Source of the DNA: Roseateles sp.
GTDB lineage: Bacteria; Pseudomonadota; Gammaproteobacteria; Burkholderiales; Burkholderiaceae
Reading direction: 5' to 3'
DNA: 55,323 nt
Assembly: GCA_019232985.1 (NCBI GenBank)
Contig: JAFAMW010000027.1
Location: 1-55,323, forward strand
Within the stretch, counting starts at the first letter, position 1. Each line of letters begins with the position of its first letter. The notes below the pieces were generated by a model. It was not told where the DNA came from. It did not search any database and worked only from the letters and a program-made list of their open reading frames with translations. This document shows positions 46,893-55,323 of the stretch, piece by piece. The position numbers were made by a program, and so were the translations under genes.

Positions 46893-49067
46893 ATGCGCTC
46901 CGATCTGCTTTCACGTTCCCTTCGCCTGCTGCCCGTGGCCGCAGCCCTGTCCTGCGTCTTCACCTTGGCCCATGCGGCGGCGGCACTCACGCCCGAGGCG
47001 GCCAGCCTGCACGGCAATCCGTTCGCGGCGCCCAGCACCTTGCCCTTTCAGCTGCCGCCGTTCCAGCGCATCCACGACGCCGACTACGCGCCCGCATTCA
47101 ATGCCGGCATGGCCGAACAGCTGCGCGAGGTCAACGCGATCGCCAACAACCCGCAACCGGCCACCTTTGACAACACCATCGTGGCGCTGGAGCGCAGCGG
47201 CGCGCTGCTGAACCGCGTCAACAAGGTGTTCTTCAACCTGACGGTGTCCAACACCGACGCCCGCATGAGCGAGCTGGAGGAAGAGTACGCGCCCAAGCTG
47301 GCCGCCCACAGCGATGCCATCCAGCTCAACGCCAAGCTGTTCGCCCGCGTCGACGCGCTCTACCAGCGTCGCGACACGCTGCACCTGGACCCCGAGTCGC
47401 TGCAACTGCTCAAGCGCACCCACATCGGCTTCGTGCGTGCAGGCGCACGGCTGAGCGCCACGGAACAGGCTCGCCTGCGCGAGATCAACGCCAAGCTGGC
47501 CTCGGCCACGACGCGCTTCCGCCTGAACGTGCTCAAGTCGACCGAAGAGCACGCCGTGGTGGTCGACAACGCCGCTGAACTTGACGGCATGACGCCGGCA
47601 AGCATCCAGGCCGCCGCCGCCGCAGCGCAGGCGCGCGGCCTGCAGGGCAAATACCTGATTCCGCTGCAGAACACCACCGTGCAGCCGGTGCTGGGCGTCC
47701 TGACGAACCGCGCCCTGCGCGAGCGCATCTACAAAGCCTCGGTGAGCCGCGCGACATCGGGCGCCACCGACAACCAGCCGGTCATCGCCGAGATCATCCA
47801 GTTGCGCACCGAGCGCGCCCGCCTGCTGGGCTACGCCACGCCGGCGAACTATGTGATCGAGGACTACGCCGCAGCCACGCCAGAGGCCGTCAACCGCATC
47901 CTGAGCGGCGTGGTACCGGTCGCGGTCGCGGCCGCCCAGCATGAAGCCGCCGACATCCAGCAGGCCATCGACGCCGAGGCTGCCGCCAAGCACACGGAAT
48001 CCTTCAAGCTCAAGCCCTGGGACTGGGATCTGTACGCCGAGCAGGTGCGCAAGGCCCGCTACAGCTTTGACGAAGCCGCCGTCAAACCGTATTTCGAACT
48101 CAACCGCGTGCTGGTGGACGGCGCCTTTTTCACCGCCCACCAGCTGTTCGGCCTGAGCTTCAAAGAGCGCCACGACCTGCACGCCTATCGCGACGACGTG
48201 CGCATCTTCGAAGTGCGCGATGCCGACGGCTCGGTGCTGGGCCTGTTCCTGGCCGATTTCTTCGCGCGCGACAACAAGCAGGGCGGCGCCTGGATGAACA
48301 CCTACGTCGACCAGTCCGAGCTGCTGGGCAGCAAACCGGTGGTGGTGAACAACCTGAACCTGGTCAAGCCCGCCAACGCCAGCGATCCGGTGCTGTTGAG
48401 CTTCGACGAAGTCACGACGCTGTTCCACGAATTCGGCCACGGCCTGCACGGCCTGCTGTCGAAGACGAAATACGCCTCGCTGTCAGGCACCGGCGTGCCA
48501 CCCGACTTTGCCGAGTACCCCTCGCAATACAACGAGATGTGGGCGCGCGAGCCCGCCGTGCTGGCGCACTTCGCGCGCCACTACCAGACCGGCGAAGCGT
48601 TGCCCGAGGCCCTGTTCAAGAAGGTGCTGGAAGCCCAGAAGTTCAACCGCGGCTTCGAGACCACGTCCTACCTGGCTTCTGCGCTGCTCGACCAGTCCTG
48701 GCACCAGATCGGGCCCGACCAGGCGCCCAAGGCCGACCAGGTCGAGGCCTTCGAGACGGCCGCGCTGGCGCACGCCGGCATGGACCAGAACCTGGTGCCC
48801 TCGCGCTACTACTCGCCGTATTTCCTGCACGCCTTCAGCGGCGGCTACGATTCCGGCTACTACGCCTACTTCTGGAGCGAGGTGCTGGCGCGCGACACCG
48901 GCAAGTGGTTCCACACCCACGGCGGCCTGTCGCGCGCCAACGGCGACTACCTGCGCGCCAAGATCCTCTCGCGCGGCCGCACCATGGAGCCCCAGCAATT
49001 GTTCGAGGAGTTCTACGGCGCCCAGCCCGACATCGAGCCGCTGCTGGAGTACCGTGGCTTGAAATAA
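46893..49067 (+). CDS. dcp: M3-family metallopeptidase, peptidyl-dipeptidase Dcp type, exported
   Basis: 724 residues from the ATG at 46893, giving a signal peptide (LRLLPVAAALSCVFTLAHAA). The zinc site HEFGHGLHGLL with the downstream E in NEMWAREP is typical of thimet-oligopeptidase-like M3 enzymes, and GGYDSGYYAYFWSEVLARD matches the substrate-tyrosine region. It removes dipeptides from peptide C-termini; the signal indicates a periplasmic form, unlike the cytoplasmic E. coli Dcp. The ribosome binding site is weak. The 171 bases before it (46722-46892) show no feature I recognise. Confidence 0.9.
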   Translation: MRSDLLSRSLRLLPVAAALSCVFTLAHAAAALTPEAASLHGNPFAAPSTLPFQLPPFQRIHDADYAPAFNAGMAEQLREVNAIANNPQPATFDNTIVALERSGALLNRVNKVFFNLTVSNTDARMSELEEEYAPKLAAHSDAIQLNAKLFARVDALYQRRDTLHLDPESLQLLKRTHIGFVRAGARLSATEQARLREINAKLASATTRFRLNVLKSTEEHAVVVDNAAELDGMTPASIQAAAAAAQARGLQGKYLIPLQNTTVQPVLGVLTNRALRERIYKASVSRATSGATDNQPVIAEIIQLRTERARLLGYATPANYVIEDYAAATPEAVNRILSGVVPVAVAAAQHEAADIQQAIDAEAAAKHTESFKLKPWDWDLYAEQVRKARYSFDEAAVKPYFELNRVLVDGAFFTAHQLFGLSFKERHDLHAYRDDVRIFEVRDADGSVLGLFLADFFARDNKQGGAWMNTYVDQSELLGSKPVVVNNLNLVKPANASDPVLLSFDEVTTLFHEFGHGLHGLLSKTKYASLSGTGVPPDFAEYPSQYNEMWAREPAVLAHFARHYQTGEALPEALFKKVLEAQKFNRGFETTSYLASALLDQSWHQIGPDQAPKADQVEAFETAALAHAGMDQNLVPSRYYSPYFLHAFSGGYDSGYYAYFWSEVLARDTGKWFHTHGGLSRANGDYLRAKILSRGRTMEPQQLFEEFYGAQPDIEPLLEYRGLK

Positions 49068-49080
49068 GGCCTCGGCCGGC

Positions 49081-49215
49081 CCGGCAGCTCACAAAGCTTT
49101 ACACGCCGTCGTCCCAGCCGGCTATGCCTGGATGCCCGGCGGCTGGGTGGTGATCGGAGGCCGTTCGTACTGGCACGGCGGCCATTGGGCCGGACACGGC
49201 TGGCCCGTTGCTTGA
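49081..49215 (+). pseudogene. Fragment of an aromatic/Gly-rich repeat protein
   Basis: A short open frame ending at TGA 49213-49215 encodes VPAGYAWMPGGWVVIGG and SYWHGGHWAGHGWPVA, reminiscent of small exported proteins with WxxGxW repeats. There is no start codon with a ribosome binding site; the only in-frame ATG (49132) would give 27 residues. Probably the 3' remnant of a lost gene. Confidence 0.3.
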
Positions 49216-49218
49216 AGC

Positions 49219-49854
49219 TTACTTGACTTCCGTCACGAACCGTTCGACAGGGCGGCGCACCTTCTTCAGGCTGACCAGCCAGTCGCCGCTTTCCTCGCGG
49301 TAGCCCAGCGGCAGGATCACGACGCTGCGCAGGCCGCGAGCCTTCAGGCCCAGAATCTCGTCCAGGGCTGCGGGGTCGAAGCCTTCCATGGGCGTGGCAT
49401 CGACCTGCTCTTCGGCGGCGGCGATCAGCGCGGTGCCGAGGCCGATATAGGCCTGGCGGGCCGCATGCTGGAAGTTCACCTCGGGCGTACGCGCCGGGTA
49501 GTTGTTCAACAGCATCTGGCGGTAGTTTTCCCAGCCTTCGTTCTTGAAGCCGCGCTCGTCATTGGTCAGGTCGAACATGGTGTTGATGCGCTCGGCCGTG
49601 TAGTTATCCCAGGCCGCGAACACCAGCAGGTGCGAGCCTTCGGTCACCTGGGCCTGGTTCCAGGCAATGGCCTTGATCTTCTCGCGCACTTCCGGGTTGG
49701 TCACCACGAACAATTCATACGGCTGCAGGCCGCTGGAGCTGGCCGACAGGCGGATGGCCTCGAGGATACGGTCGAGCTTTTCTTGGGGAACCGCCTTCTC
49801 GGGGTTCATCTTCTTGGTGGCGTAGCGCCATTTGAGTTTTTGCAGCAGGGTCAT
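49219..49854 (-). CDS. NAD(P)H nitroreductase family protein (NfsB-like)
   Basis: 211 residues. The flavin nitroreductase fold is shown by WRYATKKMNPEKAVPQEKLDRILEAIRLSASSSGLQPYELFVV, ARQAYIGLGTALIAAAEEQVDATPMEGF and VVILPLGYREESGDW. FMN binding would involve the RYATK and SASSSGLQP segments. It reduces nitro compounds or quinones with NAD(P)H in the cytoplasm. It ends 3 bases from the repeat-protein remnant and is followed upstream by regA, with an 89-base gap. Confidence 0.88.
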   Translation of the reverse strand: MTLLQKLKWRYATKKMNPEKAVPQEKLDRILEAIRLSASSSGLQPYELFVVTNPEVREKIKAIAWNQAQVTEGSHLLVFAAWDNYTAERINTMFDLTNDERGFKNEGWENYRQMLLNNYPARTPEVNFQHAARQAYIGLGTALIAAAEEQVDATPMEGFDPAALDEILGLKARGLRSVVILPLGYREESGDWLVSLKKVRRPVERFVTEVK

Positions 49855-49943
49855 GAGAGTGCGAGCGAGGTTAATTGAAAGCCGGCGGATTCTGCCACCC
49901 GCGCCCGAAACGCGCTGGGCGTCACATCAATGTCACTTCAAAC

Positions 49944-50492
49944 TCACTTCACCCGTTGCTTTTCGAGCTTGCGCGCCAAGGTGCGCCTGTGCATGCCCAG
50001 GCGCCGCGCGGTCTCGGAGATGTTGAAGCCGGTCTCGGCCAGGGTCTCGTGGATGCGCTCCCATTCCAGCGTCTTGATGGACGTAGGACGGCTGCTGAGC
50101 TCGGGCTCTTCCAGGCCCGCCACATGCTCGAACGCCGCCTCGATGTCGTCGGTGTTGGAGGGCTTGGCCAGGTAGTGGCAGGCCCCCAGCTTGATGGCTT
50201 CGACGGCGGTGGCGATGCTGGCAAAGCCGGTCAGCACGACGATCAGCATCGCCGCATGGTGCTGGTGCAGCAGCTGCACGCAGGCCAGGCCGCTGGCATC
50301 GCCCTGCAGCTTGAGGTCCACGACCGCATAGCCGGGCAGGTGCCCGGGCAGCAGCGCCTGCACCTCCACCAGGCTGGCAGCATGCAGGACGCGGTAGCCG
50401 CGCCGCTCGAACGACCGGGTCAGCGTGCGGGCAAAGGCGGCGTCGTCCTCGACGATCAGCAGCAGTTTTTCGGTGGCGGGATCAGTGGACAT
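49944..50492 (-). CDS. regA: RegA/PrrA/ActR-type response regulator
   Basis: 182 residues. The receiver domain has acidic pocket E15-D16-D17, phosphoacceptor D59 (YAVVDLKLQGDASG) and K110 (YLAKPSN). A short linker leads to a Fis-type helix-turn-helix, FNISETARRLGMHRRTLARKL, the signature of RegA-like global redox regulators. Its start lies inside the end of regB (11-base overlap), so the pair is translationally coupled. It likely controls respiratory genes such as the adjacent cyo operon. Confidence 0.9.
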   Translation of the reverse strand: MSTDPATEKLLLIVEDDAAFARTLTRSFERRGYRVLHAASLVEVQALLPGHLPGYAVVDLKLQGDASGLACVQLLHQHHAAMLIVVLTGFASIATAVEAIKLGACHYLAKPSNTDDIEAAFEHVAGLEEPELSSRPTSIKTLEWERIHETLAETGFNISETARRLGMHRRTLARKLEKQRVK

Positions 50493-51828
50493 GACCGGAC
50501 TCTTGGGGCTGCAAATCAAAACGGATGACGGCCAGGGGCAACCGGATGCGCACCTGCGCGCCGCCTTCGGGCAGGTTGCGCGCCTGCACCGTCCCGCCCA
50601 GCGTGCGCGCCACATTGACCACCAGGAACAGGCCCAGCCCGCCGCCTGCGCGCCCCTTGGTGGACAGGTAGGGCTTGCCCACCTGGCCGAGTATGTCCGG
50701 CGCAAAACCCGGCCCCTCGTCGCTGACGGTCAGCAGCAGCAGCTCGCCGGCCGGCCCGGCTTCGCGCTCGACTTCCAGGCACAGGGCCTGCGGCGAGGCC
50801 TCCAGCGCGTTGTCCAGCACATTGCAGATCATCTGCTGGATGGTGGAGTCGGACACCATGGGCAGGTCCTCGCCAAAGCGGTTCTCGTAGACCAGCGACT
50901 GCACGGCGCGCGTCTCGCGCCATTTCTGCACCAGGCCGTCGAGGAACTCGCGCACCGTGGTGGCTTCGGACGACTCGCCGCGCGCTTCCCCCGCCGACAG
51001 CAGGATGCCGCTGACGATGCGCTTGCAGCGCTGCACCTGCGCCTGCATCTCGGCCAGCTCCTGGCCCAGGTCCGGATCGGCCTTGAAAGGCGCCATGTGC
51101 TGCCAGTCGCCGAGGATGACGGCCAGCGTGGACAGCGGCGTGCCCAGCTCGTGCGCCGCCCCCGAGGCCAGCAAGCCCATGCGCACGATGTGCTCGGCCT
51201 CGTTCGCATGCTGGCGCAGGTCCGCCAGCTTGGCATCGCGCTCGCGCAGATTCTTGTGGATGCGGGTCACGAACACCACCAGCAAGGTCGCGTTGAGCGC
51301 AAAACAGATCAGCAGGCCCTGGATGTAGAGCGAGGCCAGGCCCTGTTCGTGGTCCGGCGGCAAGTCCATGGGCCGCGAGAACAGGTCCAGGCCGGCCACG
51401 CAGGCGCTGGTGAGGGCCACGATGGTCCAGGTCGACCAGGGCTTGAGCAGCACGGCGCCCAGGATGACCTGCAGCAGGTAGAGGAACAAGAAGGGATTGG
51501 TCACCCCGCCGCTCAGGTAGAGCTGCGCCGTGAGCGTGGCCACGTCCACCAGCAGGGCGACGAAGATCTCGTTGTTGCTGACGCTGGGCCGCTCGTGCCA
51601 GCGCAGCTGGCTGGCGATGTTGAAGGCGGTCAGGCAGGCCAGCACCTCCAGCATCTCGGGCAGGGGCAGACGCACGCCCAGCCCCAGGCTGACGACGACG
51701 ATGGTGAAGATCTGTCCCGCCACGGCAAACCAGCGCAGCTGGATCAGCTGCAGCATGTTCTGGTGGCCGTAACGCGATTCGAAATTGGCCGGCGTGGCCG
51801 GCCAGGCCTGTGGGGATGGAGCGCTCAT
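50482..51828 (-). CDS. regB: RegB/PrrB-type redox sensor histidine kinase
   Basis: 448 residues from the ATG at 51826-51828. Six membrane helices span about 30-190. The quinone-associated motif GGVTNPF is at 107-113, the H-box ASGAAHELGTPLSTL has H226, and a cysteine at 268 (VQRCKRI) matches the redox-active cysteine position of RegB. The ATPase end has NVLDNALEASP, DEGPGF and GRAGGGLGLFL. It should phosphorylate RegA according to quinone pool or oxygen state. A TTG start 9 codons upstream is possible. Confidence 0.9.
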   Translation of the reverse strand: MSAPSPQAWPATPANFESRYGHQNMLQLIQLRWFAVAGQIFTIVVVSLGLGVRLPLPEMLEVLACLTAFNIASQLRWHERPSVSNNEIFVALLVDVATLTAQLYLSGGVTNPFLFLYLLQVILGAVLLKPWSTWTIVALTSACVAGLDLFSRPMDLPPDHEQGLASLYIQGLLICFALNATLLVVFVTRIHKNLRERDAKLADLRQHANEAEHIVRMGLLASGAAHELGTPLSTLAVILGDWQHMAPFKADPDLGQELAEMQAQVQRCKRIVSGILLSAGEARGESSEATTVREFLDGLVQKWRETRAVQSLVYENRFGEDLPMVSDSTIQQMICNVLDNALEASPQALCLEVEREAGPAGELLLLTVSDEGPGFAPDILGQVGKPYLSTKGRAGGGLGLFLVVNVARTLGGTVQARNLPEGGAQVRIRLPLAVIRFDLQPQESGHVH

Positions 51829-51869
51829 GCGAGCCTGGTGCGTCACTGACTTCAAAAGAGTGCGCTAGC

Positions 51870-52652
51870 TTAGCGCCCTTCGTCGGTTTCCTGCACATCG
51901 CGTGCCAGGCCTGCCCTGCCCATCTCGCGCCACACCAGCCTGGCGCCCCACAACGTCATCAAGGCCAGGCCGTACCAGGTCAGCGCATAGACCAGGTGGC
52001 TGTTGTGGAAGCTGACGACGGTGAGTCCGCCAATGGGCTGGTCCGGCGTCTGGACGGCGGACGCGTCGGCATCGACGAAGTACGGCGCCAGCTGGGTCAG
52101 CGGCAGGCCACGCGCGGCGCCTATGGCCGGCACGTCGCGGGAATACCAGCGGTCCGCCGACGCGTCGTTGCGACGCAGGAATCCGCCGCCGGGTTCACTC
52201 AGGCGCAGCAAGCCGGTCACGACCGCAGGCGCGCTGCCAGTGTCGGGCTCCGCCGCAGGTTCAGCGGCACGTTCGGCGGCCACAAAGCCGCGATTGACCA
52301 GCACCAGGCTGCCGTCCGCGCGACGCAGCGGCGTCAGCACCCAGAAGCCGCTGCCCAGCTCGGTGACGGCCATGACGCGGGTGCTTTGGCCCGTCAGGTA
52401 TTGGCCCTGGAGACGCACGTGGCGGTATTCGTCGCTGGCGGCGCTCAGCTGCGGCCAGCGCGAGCGGGAAGGGGGCTCGACAGGCGGCGCATGGACGCGC
52501 TCGCTCACGCGCTCGATCAGGTCCAGCTTCCATTGCCGGCGCGCCAGCTGCCAGCTGCCCAGCGAGACAAAGCCTGCAAACAACAAAAAGGCACCCAGCA
52601 ACACCAGCAGTCGGACTGCCAGGCCTTGCTTGGGCGCCGTGGATGCGGACAT
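51870..52652 (-). CDS. SURF1-family protein
   Basis: 260 residues with one membrane helix near each end (about 14-34 and 222-242) and a large periplasmic domain between. SURF1 features include GSWQLARRQWKLDLIERV after the first helix, GFWVLTPLRRADGSLVLVNRGFV, and HNSHLVYALTWYGLALMTL at the end. SURF1 proteins assist assembly of haem-copper oxidases. Copies linked to bo3-type oxidase operons are common. It starts 14 bases after cyoD. Confidence 0.85.
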   Translation of the reverse strand: MSASTAPKQGLAVRLLVLLGAFLLFAGFVSLGSWQLARRQWKLDLIERVSERVHAPPVEPPSRSRWPQLSAASDEYRHVRLQGQYLTGQSTRVMAVTELGSGFWVLTPLRRADGSLVLVNRGFVAAERAAEPAAEPDTGSAPAVVTGLLRLSEPGGGFLRRNDASADRWYSRDVPAIGAARGLPLTQLAPYFVDADASAVQTPDQPIGGLTVVSFHNSHLVYALTWYGLALMTLWGARLVWREMGRAGLARDVQETDEGR

Positions 52653-52666
52653 GGCCGTCAGGACAT

Positions 52667-53050
52667 TCAGGGCATGTCGCGCATCTGCTGCACCGGGGTC
52701 GGCATCATGTTGTGGTTGAGGTGGTACATCACCCACATCGAGCCGCTCAAGGTGATCACCACCAGCACCAGCGTGAAGATCATCGCCAGCATGGACCAGC
52801 CGCCCTCGACCTTGGCGTTCATGTGCAGGAAGTACACCATGTGCACCACCATCTGCACGGCGGCGAAGGCCAGGATGACCAGGGCCGTCTGCTGCGGGTT
52901 GGCAAAGACCTTGCCCATCACCAGCCAGAACGGGATGGCGGTCAAGACGACCGACAGCAGGAAGCCGGTGGCATAGCCCTTGAGCGTGCTGTGGCTGCCT
53001 TCGTCGGCGTGGCCATGTGCGTGGTCATGATCGTGATGATGGTCCGTCAT
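52667..53050 (-). CDS. cyoD: Cytochrome bo3 ubiquinol oxidase subunit IV
   Basis: 127 residues. A strikingly His/Asp-rich N-terminus (ten His in the first 20 residues) is followed by TLKGYATGFLLSVVLTAIPFWLV and two further helices with VHMVYFLHM, as in CyoD. It assists assembly of the CuB site. The His-rich tail could bind metal, though this is inference. Start overlaps the cyoC stop by 4 bases. Confidence 0.92.
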   Translation of the reverse strand: MTDHHHDHDHAHGHADEGSHSTLKGYATGFLLSVVLTAIPFWLVMGKVFANPQQTALVILAFAAVQMVVHMVYFLHMNAKVEGGWSMLAMIFTLVLVVITLSGSMWVMYHLNHNMMPTPVQQMRDMP

Positions 53051-53670
53051 GGCAGGACTCCCATGAGATAAACGAAGGTGAAGACGCCGATCCAGACCAC
53101 GTCCAGGAAGTGCCAGAACATCGACAGGCACATCAGGCGGCGGCGGTTGGCGGCGCTCAGGCCGTGCTTGCCCAGCTGGAACATCAGCGTGACCAGCCAG
53201 ACGATGCCGAAGGTGACGTGCAGGCCGTGCGTGCCGACCAGCGTGAAGAACGACGACAGGAAGGCGCTGCGCTGCGGGCCCGCGCCCTCGTGGATCAGGT
53301 GCGCGAACTCGGTCAGCTCCAGCGTGAGGAAGCCTGCGCCGAACAGGCCGGTGATGGCCAGCCAGACCAGCACCGCGCGCAGCTTCTTGCGCTGCATCTC
53401 CAGCATCGCGAAACCGTAGGTGATGGACGAGAGCAGCAGCAGCGCGGTGTTGACCGCCACCACGGGCAGGTCGAACAGGTCGGCGCCCGAGGGGCCGGCC
53501 GCGTAGCTGCGGCCCAGCACGGCATAGGCGGCGAACAGGCAGGCGAAGATGAGGCAGTCGCTCATCAGGTAGAGCCAGAAGCCGAGCAGGGTGCCGTTCT
53601 CGGGATGGTGCTCGCGCACGAAGTAGCTCGGGCCGGCGGCGGCCAGGGTGGAAGCGTGTGAGTTAGACAT
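53047..53670 (-). CDS. cyoC: Cytochrome bo3 ubiquinol oxidase subunit III
   Basis: 207 residues, five membrane helices, with [40 protein letters not shown] and [19 protein letters not shown] typical of haem-copper oxidase subunit III without the first two helices. It stabilises the oxidase in the inner membrane. Start lies within the end of cyoB (8-base overlap) and its stop overlaps cyoD. Confidence 0.94.
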   Translation of the reverse strand: MSNSHASTLAAAGPSYFVREHHPENGTLLGFWLYLMSDCLIFACLFAAYAVLGRSYAAGPSGADLFDLPVVAVNTALLLLSSITYGFAMLEMQRKKLRAVLVWLAITGLFGAGFLTLELTEFAHLIHEGAGPQRSAFLSSFFTLVGTHGLHVTFGIVWLVTLMFQLGKHGLSAANRRRLMCLSMFWHFLDVVWIGVFTFVYLMGVLP

Positions 53671-55323
53671 GGGCGGCCAGCAGCTGGGTACGTTGGTCTT
53701 CCACGCGCACCACCGTTGATGCGGGGATGTAGAAGTCGCGGTTGTAGTTGAAGGTGTGGGTGATCACGGCGACCAGGCAGGCGACGAAGGCGACGCCGGC
53801 GACCAACCACATGTGCCAGATCAGGGCGAAGCCGACCAGGGCGCTGAGCGCGGCGATCACGAAGCCGGCGGCCGTGTTCTTGGGCATGTGGATGTCCACG
53901 AAGCCCTGCAGCGGACGCTGGTAGCCGTTCTGCTTCATGTCGGCCCAGGCGTCGTTGTCAAACACCACGGGCGTGAAGGCGAAGTTGTAGTCGGGCGGCG
54001 GCGAGGCCGTCGACCATTCCAGCGTGCGACCGCCCCAGGGGTCGCCGCTGACATCGCGCAACTGCTCGCGCTTCATGAAGCTGACCAGCAGCTGGATGAT
54101 GAAACTGGCGATGCCCAGCGCGATCAGCACGGCGCCGAAGGCGGCGATCTGGAACCAGATCTGCAGCGAGGGGTCCTCGAAGTGGCTGAGGCGGCGCGTC
54201 ACGCCCATCAGGCCCAGCACGTACAGGGGCATGAAAGCGAAGTAGAAGCCGATGAACCAGAACCAGAACGAGCACTTGCCCCAGAACGCGTCGAGCTTGT
54301 AGCCGAAGGCCTTGGGGAACCAGAAGTTGATCGCGGCCATCACGGCAAACACCACGCCGCCGATGATGACGTTGTGGAAGTGGGCGATCAGGAACAGGCT
54401 GTTGTGCAGCACAAAGTCAGCCGGGGGCACGGCCAGCAGCACGCCGGTCATGCCGCCGATCACGAAGGTGACCATGAAGCCGATGGTCCACAGCATCGGC
54501 ACTTCGAAGCGGATGCGGCCGCGGTACATGGTGAACAGCCAGTTGAAGATCTTCGCGCCGGTGGGGATCGAGATGATCATCGTCGTGATGCCGAAGAACG
54601 AGTTCACGCTGGCGCCCGAGCCCATGGTGAAGAAGTGGTGCAGCCACACCAGGTACGACAGGATGGTGATCACGACGGTCGCGTAGACCATCGAGGTGTA
54701 GCCGAACAGGCGCTTGCCGCAGAAGGTCGAGACGATTTCCGAATACACGCCGAAGCAGGGCAGCACCAGGATGTAGACCTCGGGGTGGCCCCAGATCCAG
54801 ATCAGGTTCACGTACAGCATGGCGTTGCCGCCCAGCTCGTTCGTGAAGAAGTGCATGTCGAGGTAACGGTCAGCACCCAGCAGCGCCAGCGCCACGGTCA
54901 GCACCGGGAACGCCGCGACGATGAGGATGTTGGCGCACAGAGCGGTCCAGGTGAAGATCGGCATGCGCATCAGCGTCATGCCCGGCGCGCGCATCTTGAA
55001 GATGGTCGCAACGAAGTTCACCCCGGTCAGCAACGTGCCCAACCCGGATATCTGCAAGGCCCAGATGTAGTAGTCGACCCCCACGCCCGGGCTGTACGCC
55101 AGCTCCGACAGCGGCGGGTACGCCAGCCAGCCGGTACGCGCAAATTCACCCACGCCCAGCGACACGTTGATCAGCACCACACCAGCAGCAGCCAGCCAGA
55201 ACGACAGCGTGTTCAGGAACGGGAACGCCACGTCGCGCGCGCCAATCTGCAGCGGCACGATCAGGTTGATCAGGCCCGTCATCAGTGGCATGGCCATGAA
55301 GAAGATCATGATCACGCCGTGCG
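53663..55323 (-). CDS. cyoB: Cytochrome bo3 ubiquinol oxidase subunit I, 5' end cut off
   Basis: About 553 codons are inside the window; the N-terminus lies beyond the right edge (full CyoB is about 660 residues). Haem and copper ligands are visible: the CuB histidine and cross-linked tyrosine region in [14 protein letters not shown], the HH pair in [12 protein letters not shown], and the haem histidines in [14 protein letters not shown]. It reduces O2 to water with electrons from ubiquinol and pumps protons. cyoA should lie just outside on the right. Order on this strand is cyoB-cyoC-cyoD-SURF1-regB-regA. Confidence 0.95.
   Translation of the reverse strand, partial: HGVIMIFFMAMPLMTGLINLIVPLQIGARDVAFPFLNTLSFWLAAAGVVLINVSLGVGEFARTGWLAYPPLSELAYSPGVGVDYYIWALQISGLGTLLTGVNFVATIFKMRAPGMTLMRMPIFTWTALCANILIVAAFPVLTVALALLGADRYLDMHFFTNELGGNAMLYVNLIWIWGHPEVYILVLPCFGVYSEIVSTFCGKRLFGYTSMVYATVVITILSYLVWLHHFFTMGSGASVNSFFGITTMIISIPTGAKIFNWLFTMYRGRIRFEVPMLWTIGFMVTFVIGGMTGVLLAVPPADFVLHNSLFLIAHFHNVIIGGVVFAVMAAINFWFPKAFGYKLDAFWGKCSFWFWFIGFYFAFMPLYVLGLMGVTRRLSHFEDPSLQIWFQIAAFGAVLIALGIASFIIQLLVSFMKREQLRDVSGDPWGGRTLEWSTASPPPDYNFAFTPVVFDNDAWADMKQNGYQRPLQGFVDIHMPKNTAAGFVIAALSALVGFALIWHMWLVAGVAFVACLVAVITHTFNYNRDFYIPASTVVRVEDQRTQLLAAHV

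Overview
The window is GC-rich chromosomal DNA from a betaproteobacterium, most likely order Burkholderiales. The divergent mreBCD-mrdA-rodA / gatCAB arrangement, tandem cyanophycin synthetases with a divergent ABC transporter and DUF1854 gene, a RegB/RegA pair next to a cyo oxidase operon, HiPIP and HD-GYP proteins all fit that order. The family cannot be fixed from sequence alone. I saw no rRNA, tRNA, CRISPR array, insertion sequence or phage gene.

Layout. 0-1.75 kb: a partial unknown gene at the left edge, a possible small RNA, a MarR remnant and two small membrane proteins. 1.76-8.8 kb: accessory chromosomal genes: a secreted alpha/beta hydrolase, an orphan flagellar cap gene (fliD), a subclass B3 metallo-beta-lactamase, a HiPIP, a divergent SDR/LysR pair and an HD-GYP protein. 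8.8-16.5 kb: a cyanophycin locus with two different synthetase paralogues on the minus strand and, divergently, an ABC exporter carrying a zinc ribbon followed by a DUF1854 protein. 16.5-19.5 kb: an orphan XRE antitoxin-like gene, DUF1203, a fatty acid desaturase and a divergent AraC/GlxA-type regulator. 19.5-25.9 kb: the rod-shape/elongasome operon mreB-mreC-mreD-mrdA-rodA, with a dense hairpin array between mreD and mrdA. 26.1-31.1 kb: gatCAB and an acyl-CoA ligase. 31.1-34.4 kb: a chemoreceptor, a DUF4124 protein and pyrE. 34.5-37.9 kb: a TonB receptor with a strong terminator and a divergent TetR gene. 38.0-46.7 kb: a compact carbohydrate-utilisation locus. ROK repressor, PfkB sugar kinase, FucP-like permease and an oligosaccharide-type TonB receptor lie on one strand, and a secreted glycoside hydrolase lies divergently. 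46.9-55.3 kb: an M3 peptidase, a nitroreductase, RegA/RegB, a SURF1-like protein and cyoD, cyoC and cyoB (cut by the right edge).

How genes work together. In the sugar locus the hydrolase would release sugars outside the inner membrane, the TonB receptor would import oligosaccharides, the permease would take up the monosaccharide, the kinase would phosphorylate it and the ROK protein would repress. Perfect inverted repeats in the ROK/hydrolase intergenic region are the natural operator candidates, and the kinase has its own consensus promoter so close to the ATG that its mRNA is probably leaderless. In the cyanophycin locus the two synthetases have lost opposite active sites, which suggests divided labour, and the neighbouring transporter/DUF1854 pair is the least understood conserved system here.

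Codon usage visibly changes along the window. About 1.76-36.9 kb favours CTC, GTC, TCG and GCG, whereas 0-1.75 kb and 37-55 kb favour CTG, GCC and AGC. This was judged by eye, not computed.
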